13,429 nt of DNA from NCBI GenBank assembly GCA_900763355.1, contig CAAFJY010000119.1, forward strand, positions 1 through 13,429. The letters run 5' to 3'. Shown one piece after another: positions 6,080-11,221 of the stretch. This DNA comes from Clostridia bacterium (GTDB lineage: Bacteria; Bacillota; Clostridia; Oscillospirales; Butyricicoccaceae). The notes under the pieces are model-generated. The model saw only the letters and a list, made by a program, of their open reading frames with translations. It was not told the origin of the DNA and did not search any database. How positions within the stretch are numbered: position 1 is the stretch's first letter; each line of letters begins with the position of its first letter. Both the position numbers and the translations under genes were made by a program.

Positions 6080-6814
6080 ATGCTCCGCCAGATCATCCAC
6101 ATCGACGAAGAAAAATGCAACGGCTGCGGCGCCTGTGCCAACGCCTGTCACGAGGGGGCCATCGGCATGAAAAACGGCAAGGCCGTCCTCCTCCGGGACG
6201 ATTACTGCGACGGACTGGGCAACTGTCTCCCCGTCTGCCCCACCGGGGCCATCACCTTTGTCCAGCGGGAGGCCGCCGCCTATGACGAAGAGGCCGTCCG
6301 GGCCAAAATGGCCGAAAAGGCCGCCCTGGCCGCCGAAGAAAAGGCCCGGCCCGTCACCCCCAGCCGGGGATGTCCCGGCTCCGCCATGCGGGACATGGCC
6401 CAGCGCCGCACCGCCGCCCCCGCCGGGACGGGACAGGGCTGCGAAAACTGTCTCTCCCAGTGGCCCATCCAGATCAAGCTGGCCCCGGTCAACGCCCCCT
6501 GGCTCCAGGATTCTCATCTCCTCCTGGCGGCCGACTGCTCGGCCTTTGCCCGGGGCGATTTCCACGAGCGCTTCATCCGCGGGCACGTCACCCTCATCGG
6601 CTGTCCCAAGCTGGATATGGTGGACTACAGCGAAAAGCTGGCCCAGATCCTCCGGCGCAATTCTGTCCGGGACATCACCCTGGTGCGCATGGAGGTCCCC
6701 TGCTGCGGCGGGCTGGAGGTGGCCGTCCGCCGGGCGCTGGAAGCGGCGGACAAGCCCGATCTCCCCGTCCGCACGGTGATCCTGGGCATCGACGGCTCGA
6801 TCATCCAGGAATAA
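6080..6814 (+). CDS. Two-cluster 4Fe-4S ferredoxin-like protein
   Basis: This 244-residue protein starts with a ferredoxin domain. The first cluster motif is CNGCGACANAC (C13, C16, C19, C23), followed by HEGAI. The second is CDGLGNCLPVCP (C43, C49, C53), with only three cysteines in an unusual spacing. After a charged alanine-rich helix (about 66-90) comes a second domain with more cysteines: GCPGS, GCENCLSQWPIQIKL, ADCSAFARGDF, GCPKLD and PCCGG. That arrangement is familiar from clostridial proteins annotated only as 4Fe-4S binding protein or ATP-binding protein, and suggests a further metal or redox site. The role is probably electron transfer with an unknown partner. AAGGAAG (6064-6070) gives the start. 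It is a single-gene unit between two terminators. Confidence 0.8.
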   Translation: MLRQIIHIDEEKCNGCGACANACHEGAIGMKNGKAVLLRDDYCDGLGNCLPVCPTGAITFVQREAAAYDEEAVRAKMAEKAALAAEEKARPVTPSRGCPGSAMRDMAQRRTAAPAGTGQGCENCLSQWPIQIKLAPVNAPWLQDSHLLLAADCSAFARGDFHERFIRGHVTLIGCPKLDMVDYSEKLAQILRRNSVRDITLVRMEVPCCGGLEVAVRRALEAADKPDLPVRTVILGIDGSIIQE

Positions 6815-6818
6815 GAAC

Positions 6819-6841
6819 AAAGGCCCCGCCGGGGCCTTTTT
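6819..6841 (+). terminator. Terminator of the ferredoxin-like gene
   Basis: A perfect 9-bp stem AAAGGCCCC / GGGGCCTTT (6819-6827 with 6831-6839), a GCC loop and a T5 run begin 4 bases after the stop codon. Confidence 0.9.
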
Positions 6842-6846
6842 CATGA

Positions 6847-6876
6847 AAAAACCAGCCCGTTTCCGGGCTGGTTTTT
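6847..6876 (-). terminator. Terminator of the cyclophilin gene, works both ways
   Basis: A 13-bp stem (AAAAACCAGCCC plus a closing G-C pair, 6847-6859 with 6864-6876) carries A-runs on one side and T-runs on the other. It can end minus-strand transcripts from the cyclophilin gene and back up the neighbouring plus-strand terminator. Confidence 0.85.
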
Positions 6877-6887
6877 CATTTTGTTCG

Positions 6888-7358
6888 TTATTTTTCGATG
6901 GTGACGGATTTCATCACCGGCTTGCGGCCATGAAGTCCGGCCACGATCTGGTCCACCACGTCCAGCCCGGAGGTCAGACGGCCAAAGGCGGCATATTCCC
7001 CGTCCAGATAGGGCGCGTCGTCCACCATGATGAAGAACTGGCTCCCGGCGGAGTTGGGATCCTGGGTCCGGGCCCAGGACAGCACGCCCCGGGTGTGCTT
7101 GAGATCGTTGCGGAAGCCGTTGGAGGCAAACTCTCCAAAAATCTCCCACCCGGGCCCGCCGGTACCGTTGCCGTCGGGGTCGCCCCCCTGGATGACAAAG
7201 CCGGGGACGATGCGGTGGAAGGTCAGGCCGTTGTAAAAGCCGCTCTCGGCCAGCTTTACAAAGTTGGCGGCGGACTTGGGTGCGATATCGGGATAGAGCT
7301 CGAAATCCATCTTCGCGCCGTTTTCCATCTCGATGGTGCCTTTGATGGGTTCAGACAT
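6888..7358 (-). CDS. Cyclophilin-type peptidyl-prolyl cis-trans isomerase
   Basis: This 156-residue single-domain cyclophilin isomerises Xaa-Pro bonds. There is no signal peptide, so it is cytoplasmic. Active-site motifs are FHRIVPGFVIQGGDP (R49, F54, Q57), SAGSQFFI (103-110) and AFGRL (F125). The residue equivalent to the cyclosporin-contacting Trp of eukaryotic cyclophilins is Tyr117, as in many bacterial forms. SWAR (94-97) replaces the more common SMAR. AGGAGG lies 9 bases before the ATG. The MATE gene ends only 41 bases upstream on the same strand, with no terminator between, so the two may share a transcript. Confidence 0.93.
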   Translation of the reverse strand: MSEPIKGTIEMENGAKMDFELYPDIAPKSAANFVKLAESGFYNGLTFHRIVPGFVIQGGDPDGNGTGGPGWEIFGEFASNGFRNDLKHTRGVLSWARTQDPNSAGSQFFIMVDDAPYLDGEYAAFGRLTSGLDVVDQIVAGLHGRKPVMKSVTIEK

Positions 7359-7399
7359 AAGGGGAGACCTCCTGTAACAGATAAATTGGTAGCTCTACT

Positions 7400-8755
7400 T
7401 TACTTCAAAGCGTTCGCCTTGTCAACCGTCTGCTTTTTCATCCACGGTCCGGTAAAGTAAAAGATCAGGGACAGCACGGCTCCCACGCACCAGCCCACGG
7501 GCCAGGCGCTCCAGATGCCCACCGTTCCAAGCCTGGCTGACAGTCCCACTGCCAGCCCCACCCGGAGGATGAGATCGGTAAAGGTAGCCACCATGAACTT
7601 TCCCATCTGCCCTCCGCCCCGGAGGACGCCATCGGTGGCCAGCTTGAGAGCCACCACCGGGTAGAAGGGGGTGAGGATGTGCAGCAGCTGCCGCCCGGTG
7701 TCCATGGCCCCGGCGGAGCCATCCTTGAGGAAGAGCTGCAAAAGCCCCCCGGTGCACAGGAGATAGAGCACCATGATGGGCACGCACACGCCCCACACCA
7801 TGCGCACCCCCGCCCGGAAGCCCGCCCGGATGCGGTCGGGCTTTTCGGCCCCCAGGTTCTGGGCGGTGTAGTTGGAGATGCCGTTGCCCAGGGTGGTGAA
7901 GGAGGTGACCACCAGATTGTTGAGCTTGATGGCAGCGGCATAGCCCGCCACCACCGCCGTTCCAAAGCCGTTGATGACCCCCTGGATGATGATGTTGCCG
8001 ATGGAGATGCACCCCTGCTGGAGCATACTGGGCACCGCCACCTGGGCGATGCGTCCCAGCATGGACCAGGAGAAGCGCTTCCCCTTTTCCTCCGGGGCGA
8101 TGCCCCGCAGGCGGCGGAGCACTGCCAGCACCGCCAGGACGCAGCTCACTCCCTGGCACAGGAAGGTGGCCCAGGCCACTCCGGCCACCCCCATGTCAAA
8201 GGCCGTCACAAAGAGGATATCCACCCCGATGTTGGACACGGAGGAGATGGCCAGGAACCAGAAGGGGGTCTTGCTGTCCCCCAGGGCCGAAAAGATCCCC
8301 GTGGAGACATTGTAAAAGAGCATGAAGGGCACACCCAGGATGTAAATATCCAGATAGAGCCGGGAATCGGCCAAAATATCCGCCGGAGTCTGGATGAGCC
8401 TCAGCAGAGCTCCGGATGTGAGCAGTCCGCCCCCCACCAGCACCGCGCAGATGACCGCCGCGGACCAGAAGGTGGTATGGATGGCCGTCTTCATCTGATC
8501 GTGACGTCCCGCGCCGAAGAGCTGAGCCGTCACCACCGAGCAGCCGATGTTGCAGCCAAAGGACACTGCCAGGAAAAGCAGGGTCAGCTCATAGCTGTTC
8601 CCCACCGCCGCCAGCGCCCCCTCTCCCACAAACCGCCCGGCCACCAGGCTGTCCGCAAGATTATAGAGCTGCTGAAAAAACACGCTGCCGAACAAAGGGA
8701 GGCAAAACCGCCACAACACCGTGCCGGGTTTCCCCTGAGTGAGGTCATGATTCAT
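7400..8755 (-). CDS. MATE family multidrug/cation exporter
   Basis: This 451-residue inner-membrane transporter of the MATE family has twelve predicted helices, exchanging Na+ or H+ for drugs or metabolites. Typical N-terminal text is PLFGSVFFQQLYNLADSLVAG, followed by FVGEGALAAVGNS and a mirrored second half beginning with VAVPSMLQQGCISIGNIIIQ. Length is normal for clostridial members (about 445-460). AAAGGAG (8764-8770 on the plus strand) sits 8 bases before the ATG. It is transcribed from the promoter at 8836-8865 through a short leader with two hairpins. Substrate cannot be told from sequence. It may be co-transcribed with the cyclophilin gene, and the end of the gene is intact. Confidence 0.93.
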   Translation of the reverse strand: MNHDLTQGKPGTVLWRFCLPLFGSVFFQQLYNLADSLVAGRFVGEGALAAVGNSYELTLLFLAVSFGCNIGCSVVTAQLFGAGRHDQMKTAIHTTFWSAAVICAVLVGGGLLTSGALLRLIQTPADILADSRLYLDIYILGVPFMLFYNVSTGIFSALGDSKTPFWFLAISSVSNIGVDILFVTAFDMGVAGVAWATFLCQGVSCVLAVLAVLRRLRGIAPEEKGKRFSWSMLGRIAQVAVPSMLQQGCISIGNIIIQGVINGFGTAVVAGYAAAIKLNNLVVTSFTTLGNGISNYTAQNLGAEKPDRIRAGFRAGVRMVWGVCVPIMVLYLLCTGGLLQLFLKDGSAGAMDTGRQLLHILTPFYPVVALKLATDGVLRGGGQMGKFMVATFTDLILRVGLAVGLSARLGTVGIWSAWPVGWCVGAVLSLIFYFTGPWMKKQTVDKANALK

Positions 8756-8763
8756 CGCAAAAA

Positions 8764-8829
8764 CTCCTTTCCGGGCCCTTTTCGGCCCACGCTTTCCGCA
8801 ACCTGTCCCAAAGAGACAGGTTTTTACCG
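8764..8829 (-). other. Structured 5' leader of the MATE gene
   Basis: The expected message starts near 8829 and folds at once into an 8-bp hairpin (arms 8800-8807 and 8815-8822). A second 5-bp GGGCC/GGCCC hairpin follows (8773-8777 with 8784-8788), just ahead of the ribosome-binding site at 8764-8770. No riboswitch class I know matches. Confidence 0.4.
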
Positions 8830-8835
8830 GATGTT

Positions 8836-8865
8836 ATTGTATCACGTCTCTCATGGCCCGGGCAA
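8836..8865 (-). promoter_or_regulatory. Promoter of the MATE gene
   Basis: On the minus strand: -35 TTGCCC (8860-8865), an 18-base spacer and -10 TACAAT (8836-8841). The start codon is about 74 bases beyond the expected transcription start. Confidence 0.55.
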
Positions 8866-9002
8866 CGGCGCTTTTACCGAAAAAGCCGGGGCTTTCTCTC
8901 TCGCCCCCGGCAAAAATGCCCCATTTCTGCTCCCTTCTTCGCACCTTTTCTCGCCGCCCGCCATAGACTGGGGCAAATGCGAGAAAGGAATGGATCTCAT
9001 CT

Positions 9003-10061
9003 ATGGCGCTTCGATTTTTCTTGGGAGCCAACTCCGGCGAGGGCTTTGTCACCCTCTATCCCCAGCTCCTCCGGGAGGAGAGCCGGTATTTCATCTCGGT
9101 CAAGGGCGGCCCCGGCTGCGGCAAGGCCACCTGCATCCGCACCCTGGCCCAGGGGCTGGGGGACGTGCGGGAATGGATCCCCTGCTCCTCCGACCCCCAT
9201 TCCCTGGATGGGGCCCTCACCCCCTCCGCCGTCCTGCTGGACGGGACGCCGCCCCATGTGCAGGAGCCGCTCTTCCCCGGGGCGGGGGAGGAATATCTGG
9301 CGCTCCCCGGCCCGCTGGACCCCGCCGGGCTGGCAGAGCAGCGGCCCGCTCTGCTGGCGCTCCGCGCCGCCTCCCAGGACCACTATGCCCGGGCCTATGC
9401 CCTCCTGGCCGCCGCCGTCCGGGTGCGCGCCGCCCGCAGATCCCGGGTGGAAAAGGCCTTCCCCGCCGCGCTCCTTGCCCGCCGGGGGACGGGTCTCCTC
9501 CGCCGGGAGGTGCCAAAGGCCGAAGGGCCCGGTCTCCTCCGCCAGCGGTTTTTGGAGGGGATGACCCCTCTGGGCCCCCTCACCCTCCACGAGGAGCTCC
9601 CCGCCGTCTTCCCCCGGATCATCGCCCTGGAGGACCCCTTTGGCCTGGGCGCCCCCCTGCTGGAGCTGCTGCGGGACGGGGCGCTGGCCCGGGGACAGGA
9701 GGTCTATGCCTGCCTGGACCCCCTGGAGCCCCAGCGTCTGCGGCATGTGCTCCTCCCCGGGGCCGGGCTGGCCTTCGTCACCCGGGACAGCGTGTTCCCG
9801 GCTCTCCCCCAGCCCACCCGGCGGATCCATCTGGACCGGATGCTCCCCCGGGAGGCCCTCTCCGCAGAAGGGCCCCGGCTCCGCCTGCTGGAAAAGACGC
9901 TTTCCTCCCTTCTGTCCCAGGCCTCCCAGGAGATCGCCGCCGCCCACGCCCTCCACGACCGGATGGAGGCCATCTACCGTCCTCATCTCCCCGCCCAGGC
10001 GCTGGACGATCTCTGCCGGGAGACGCTGGCCCGGCTCTCCCCCAGCCTGGGCTCCCGCTGA
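9003..10061 (+). CDS. PRK06851-like ATPase family protein, two P-loop-like halves
   Basis: This 352-residue protein resembles the clostridial PRK06851 group of uncharacterised P-loop proteins. It appears internally duplicated. Half one has FLGANSGEGFVTLYP (6-20), the P-loop VKGGPGCGKATC (33-44), CSSDPHSLDGALTP (61-74) and LLDGTPPHV. Half two has FLEGMTPLGPLTLHEEL (183-199), ALEDPFGLGAPLLELL (208-223) where a second P-loop would be, and LDPLEPQRLRHVLLPG (238-253). The first P-loop has Ala42 where Ser/Thr normally binds magnesium; the second has lost its lysine. Function is unknown. The start at 9003 is the only one fitting the family's N-terminus, but its ribosome-binding site (AAAGGA, 8983-8988) is 14 bases away, so translation may be weak. 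The 80-aa gene follows after 15 bases. Confidence 0.75.
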   Translation: MALRFFLGANSGEGFVTLYPQLLREESRYFISVKGGPGCGKATCIRTLAQGLGDVREWIPCSSDPHSLDGALTPSAVLLDGTPPHVQEPLFPGAGEEYLALPGPLDPAGLAEQRPALLALRAASQDHYARAYALLAAAVRVRAARRSRVEKAFPAALLARRGTGLLRREVPKAEGPGLLRQRFLEGMTPLGPLTLHEELPAVFPRIIALEDPFGLGAPLLELLRDGALARGQEVYACLDPLEPQRLRHVLLPGAGLAFVTRDSVFPALPQPTRRIHLDRMLPREALSAEGPRLRLLEKTLSSLLSQASQEIAAAHALHDRMEAIYRPHLPAQALDDLCRETLARLSPSLGSR

Positions 10062-10076
10062 GAAAGGAGCGCGCTC

Positions 10077-10319
10077 ATGCCCGGATATTCCTCCTTCGAG
10101 CCCGTGGACTGCGGCTGTGCCGGCGGACCTCCGCCCTCCGGTGGCCACCCCGGCGGCGGGAAAAACGACTTTTTCCAGGACTATGGCATCATGGGCCTGC
10201 TCATCCTGGCCATCGTCCTCTTCTGCTTCTATTACATCATCAAGACCGGGGTCAAGGGCGGCATCCTGGAGGCCCTCAACGACCCCCAGTTCCCCCTCTC
10301 CCCCTGCCGCGGAAATTAA
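10077..10319 (+). CDS. Small Gly/Pro-rich single-pass membrane protein
   Basis: This 80-residue protein is of unknown function. Residues 1-35 are rich in Gly, Pro and Ser with a CGC pair (DCGCAGGPPPSGG). Residues 37-56 form one hydrophobic helix (IMGLLILAIVLFCFYYIIK). The C-terminal 20 residues are polar and end SPCRGN. AAAGGAG precedes the ATG and the gap to the ATPase-like gene is only 15 bases, so the two are probably co-translated. The hydrophobic segment argues for a real gene, but no family is recognised. Confidence 0.65.
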   Translation: MPGYSSFEPVDCGCAGGPPPSGGHPGGGKNDFFQDYGIMGLLILAIVLFCFYYIIKTGVKGGILEALNDPQFPLSPCRGN

Positions 10320-10338
10320 AAATGCCGCTTCGTCCTTC

Positions 10339-10367
10339 TTGACAAAGCGGCCTCACGGCGGTATAAT
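10339..10367 (+). promoter_or_regulatory. Consensus promoter for antisense RNA 1
   Basis: A perfect sigma-A promoter, TTGACA (10339-10344), 17 bases, TATAAT (10362-10367), points into the 3' side of minus-strand micro-gene 1. No plus-strand reading frame with a ribosome-binding site follows it. Confidence 0.85.
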
Positions 10368-10373
10368 ACAGAT

Positions 10374-10465
10374 ACAAAAGGGCGCTGTGATCAGCGGTCA
10401 GCCCTCAGCAGCTAAGAAATTACGTTAGCCGTTCGGATGCCAGCCGAGCGGCTAACACGCTTTTG
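10374..10465 (+). ncRNA. Candidate antisense RNA 1 (antitoxin of module 1)
   Basis: This is the predicted transcript of about 92 nt from the consensus promoter. It begins with a hairpin (10379-10383 with 10401-10405, inner GCTG/CAGC) and ends at a 13-bp stem with one G-T pair (10424-10436 with 10444-10456) followed by CTTTT. It is complementary to the 3' end of the minus-strand message, including the stop codon at 10452-10454. This convergent overlap is the geometry of RatA/txpA and SR4/bsrG in Bacillus. The ends are inferred from promoter and terminator spacing only. Confidence 0.6.
10376..10405 (-). terminator. Terminator of micro-gene 1 message
   Basis: On the minus strand the hairpin AGGGC...GCCCT (10405-10401 with 10383-10379), with an inner GCTG/CAGC stem, runs into UUUUG. 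The same bases form the 5' hairpin of antisense RNA 1. Confidence 0.5.
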
Positions 10466-10547
10466 GGGATATGTAGACCATAATCGCAAGGATCATGATG
10501 ATGCATACCGCAAAGCGAAGAGCCTGCGCCCTTCGTTTGTCTCCCAT
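10452..10547 (-). CDS. 31-aa hydrophobic peptide, candidate type I toxin 1
   Basis: This 31-residue peptide begins MGDKRRAQALRF and continues with a hydrophobic stretch VCIIMILAIMVYI (14-26), ending SPKAC. A basic head plus one membrane helix is typical of type I toxins, but the sequence is not one I recognise and it lacks the TY-x-x-x start of holin-like toxins. The ribosome-binding site AAAGGAGGTG is as strong as possible, 8 bases before the ATG; an ATG two codons earlier lies too close to it. It is driven by the promoter at 10628-10656 and opposed by antisense RNA 1. Too short for ordinary gene callers, and supported by signals rather than homology. Confidence 0.6.
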   Translation of the reverse strand: MGDKRRAQALRFAVCIIMILAIMVYISPKAC

Positions 10548-10553
10548 CGGCAT

Positions 10554-10575
10554 CACCTCCTTTTGCAAGGAAGTG
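10554..10575 (-). promoter_or_regulatory. Hairpin masking the Shine-Dalgarno site, module 1
   Basis: In the message, CACTTCCTT (10575-10567) pairs over 9 bases, with one G-U pair, with AAGGAGGTG (10562-10554) around a GCAA tetraloop. The whole Shine-Dalgarno sequence of micro-gene 1 is thus sequestered. Confidence 0.75.
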
Positions 10576-10600
10576 GCTAACCGCTTTTTGGTATCACAGC

Positions 10601-10656
10601 GCCCTGTCCCCTTGTGGGGACAGGGCTATTTTATCATTCTTTGTTGGATCTGTCAA
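10601..10656 (-). promoter_or_regulatory. Promoter and 5' hairpin of micro-gene 1
   Basis: On the minus strand: TTGACA (10651-10656), a 17-base spacer and TAAAAT (10628-10633). Transcription should start near 10621, inside a perfect 11-bp palindrome (10601-10611 with 10616-10626, loop TTGT on plus), giving the message a hairpin at its very 5' end. The untranslated leader is about 74 bases. Confidence 0.8.
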
Positions 10657-10696
10657 TTTTTATATCCCTTTGACGCAAAAGGCCGCTCTGTCGTCC

Positions 10697-10725
10697 TTGA
10701 CAAAGGGGCGGGAAGATGATAAGAT
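10697..10725 (+). promoter_or_regulatory. Promoter for antisense RNA 2
   Basis: TTGACA (10697-10702), 17 bases, TAAGAT (10720-10725). The preceding CGTCCTTGACAAAG is shared in outline with the module 1 antisense promoter, which shows common ancestry. Confidence 0.7.
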
Positions 10726-10731
10726 AAAGCC

Positions 10732-10827
10732 AGTAAAAACGGCTGCCATTGGCGTGGCGGTCGTCCCTAAAGAGATTTTGAGTCTGTAGAGATCGCCGCT
10801 TACCGCCATGGTGAGCGGTTATTTCTT
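10732..10827 (+). ncRNA. Candidate antisense RNA 2 (antitoxin of module 2)
   Basis: This predicted transcript of about 96 nt begins with a 9-bp hairpin (10740-10748 with 10755-10763). It ends at a 9-bp stem with one G-T pair (10796-10804 with 10810-10818), followed by TTATTTCTT. The terminator stem abuts the stop codon of micro-gene 2, so the RNA is complementary to that message's 3' untranslated region. Ends are inferred. Confidence 0.55.
10735..10763 (-). terminator. Terminator of micro-gene 2 message
   Basis: Read on the minus strand, the stem at 10763-10755 / 10748-10740 is followed by UUUUUA (10739-10734). Two C-A mismatches weaken it on this strand; on the plus strand both are G-U pairs. 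Confidence 0.45.
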
Positions 10828-10908
10828 ATGTTTCCTGATCGAAACGATCAGAGACGCAAGACCGATGAGGACCAGCGTGTATGTAAACATATCACCGTAA
10901 GTCACCAC
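10819..10908 (-). CDS. 29-aa holin-like toxin peptide, module 2
   Basis: This 29-residue peptide begins (M)VTYGDMFTYTLVLIGL and continues ASLIVS, ending in the basic tail IRKHKK. A TY-x-D/E-x-F start, one membrane helix and a Lys/Arg tail are the pattern of the 'putative holin-like toxin' peptides (TxpA/BsrG-related, Pfam Hol_Tox) common in Firmicutes. The start is GTG at 10908, or the adjacent GTG at 10905, 8 bases after GGGGG of AAAGGGGGTG. The longer upstream reading of this frame (to 11016) crosses its own promoter and is not used. Expected effect: membrane damage when not silenced by antisense RNA 2. Confidence 0.7.
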   Translation of the reverse strand: MVTYGDMFTYTLVLIGLASLIVSIRKHKK

Positions 10909-10914
10909 ATCGCG

Positions 10915-10935
10915 CACCCCCTTTGCAGGGAAGTG
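10915..10935 (-). promoter_or_regulatory. Hairpin masking the Shine-Dalgarno site, module 2
   Basis: In the message, CACTTCC (10935-10929) can pair with GGGGGTG (10921-10915), including two G-U pairs, covering the Shine-Dalgarno sequence. The position and the CACTTCC strand are the same as in module 1. Confidence 0.6.
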
Positions 10936-10940
10936 GACAA

Positions 10941-10994
10941 CCTTGCCATTCTTACCGGCAAGGCGAATATACCATGTTCCTCCCATTTTGTCAA
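10941..10994 (-). promoter_or_regulatory. Promoter and 5' hairpin of micro-gene 2
   Basis: On the minus strand: TTGACA (10989-10994), 17 bases, TATATT (10966-10971). A CCTTGCC/GGCAAGG inverted repeat (10941-10947 with 10957-10963) lies at the expected start near 10959. The sequence just upstream of -35 (ATAT-A/C-AAAA on minus) matches module 1. Confidence 0.8.
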
Positions 10995-11087
10995 TTTTGA
11001 TATGCTCTCGCCGCATTTTGCCGCTTTGTCCGTTTTTTCGGGCAGGGCGGCGTTTTCTTTGCCCTCGCCGGAGCCCGCGGGGGTGTC

Positions 11088-11116
11088 TTGCGCCGGGCGG
11101 CGGAATATGCTATGAT
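11088..11116 (+). promoter_or_regulatory. Promoter of queT
   Basis: TTGCGC (11088-11093), 17 bases, TATGAT (11111-11116). The transcript would begin near 11123 and carry a leader of about 100 bases containing the riboswitch. Confidence 0.6.
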
Positions 11117-11168
11117 AAAAAATCAGGGACTTCCCCATCATTTCGGCATGGCCCGGGCCGGAAACGCG

Positions 11169-11215
11169 GGTCGGTGAGTTCGAGACCTTCCTCACCAAAA
11201 ACAAAACTAAAGGAG
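11169..11215 (+). ncRNA. preQ1-type riboswitch (class I-like)
   Basis: Stem GGTGAG (11173-11178) pairs with CTCACC (11191-11196) around a 12-base loop TTCGAGACCTTC, followed by the A-rich tail AAAAACAAAACTAAAGGAG. The 12-base UUC-starting loop and a tail ending AAAACUAA just before the Shine-Dalgarno site are the layout of class I preQ1 riboswitches. Tail AAGG can pair with loop CCTT, giving the pseudoknot that would hide the ribosome-binding site: translational control. GGTC (11169-11172) can also pair with GACC (11184-11187). Its place 7 bases before queT supports the call. Class III, known upstream of queT in Ruminococcaceae, is the alternative. Confidence 0.7.
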
Positions 11216-11221
11216 TTTGCT

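Noticed and set aside
8885..8911. GCCGGGGC/GCCCCCGGC inverted repeat between the divergent MATE and ATPase-like genes
   Set aside because: Flanked by A-runs on both sides but no transcript that it could terminate; probably incidental GC-rich pairing.
7679..10342. An 887-codon plus-strand open frame
   Set aside because: It runs antisense through the MATE gene and out of frame through the ATPase-like gene; low-complexity Gly/Pro/Arg sequence.
10495..10719. A 74-codon plus-strand open frame in the toxin region
   Set aside because: It is antisense to micro-gene 1 and its promoter, and has no ribosome-binding site.
10909..11016. Extending the holin-like peptide upstream to an ATG at 11016
   Set aside because: The extension would run through the -35, -10, 5' hairpin and Shine-Dalgarno site of the short peptide, all of which are well formed.
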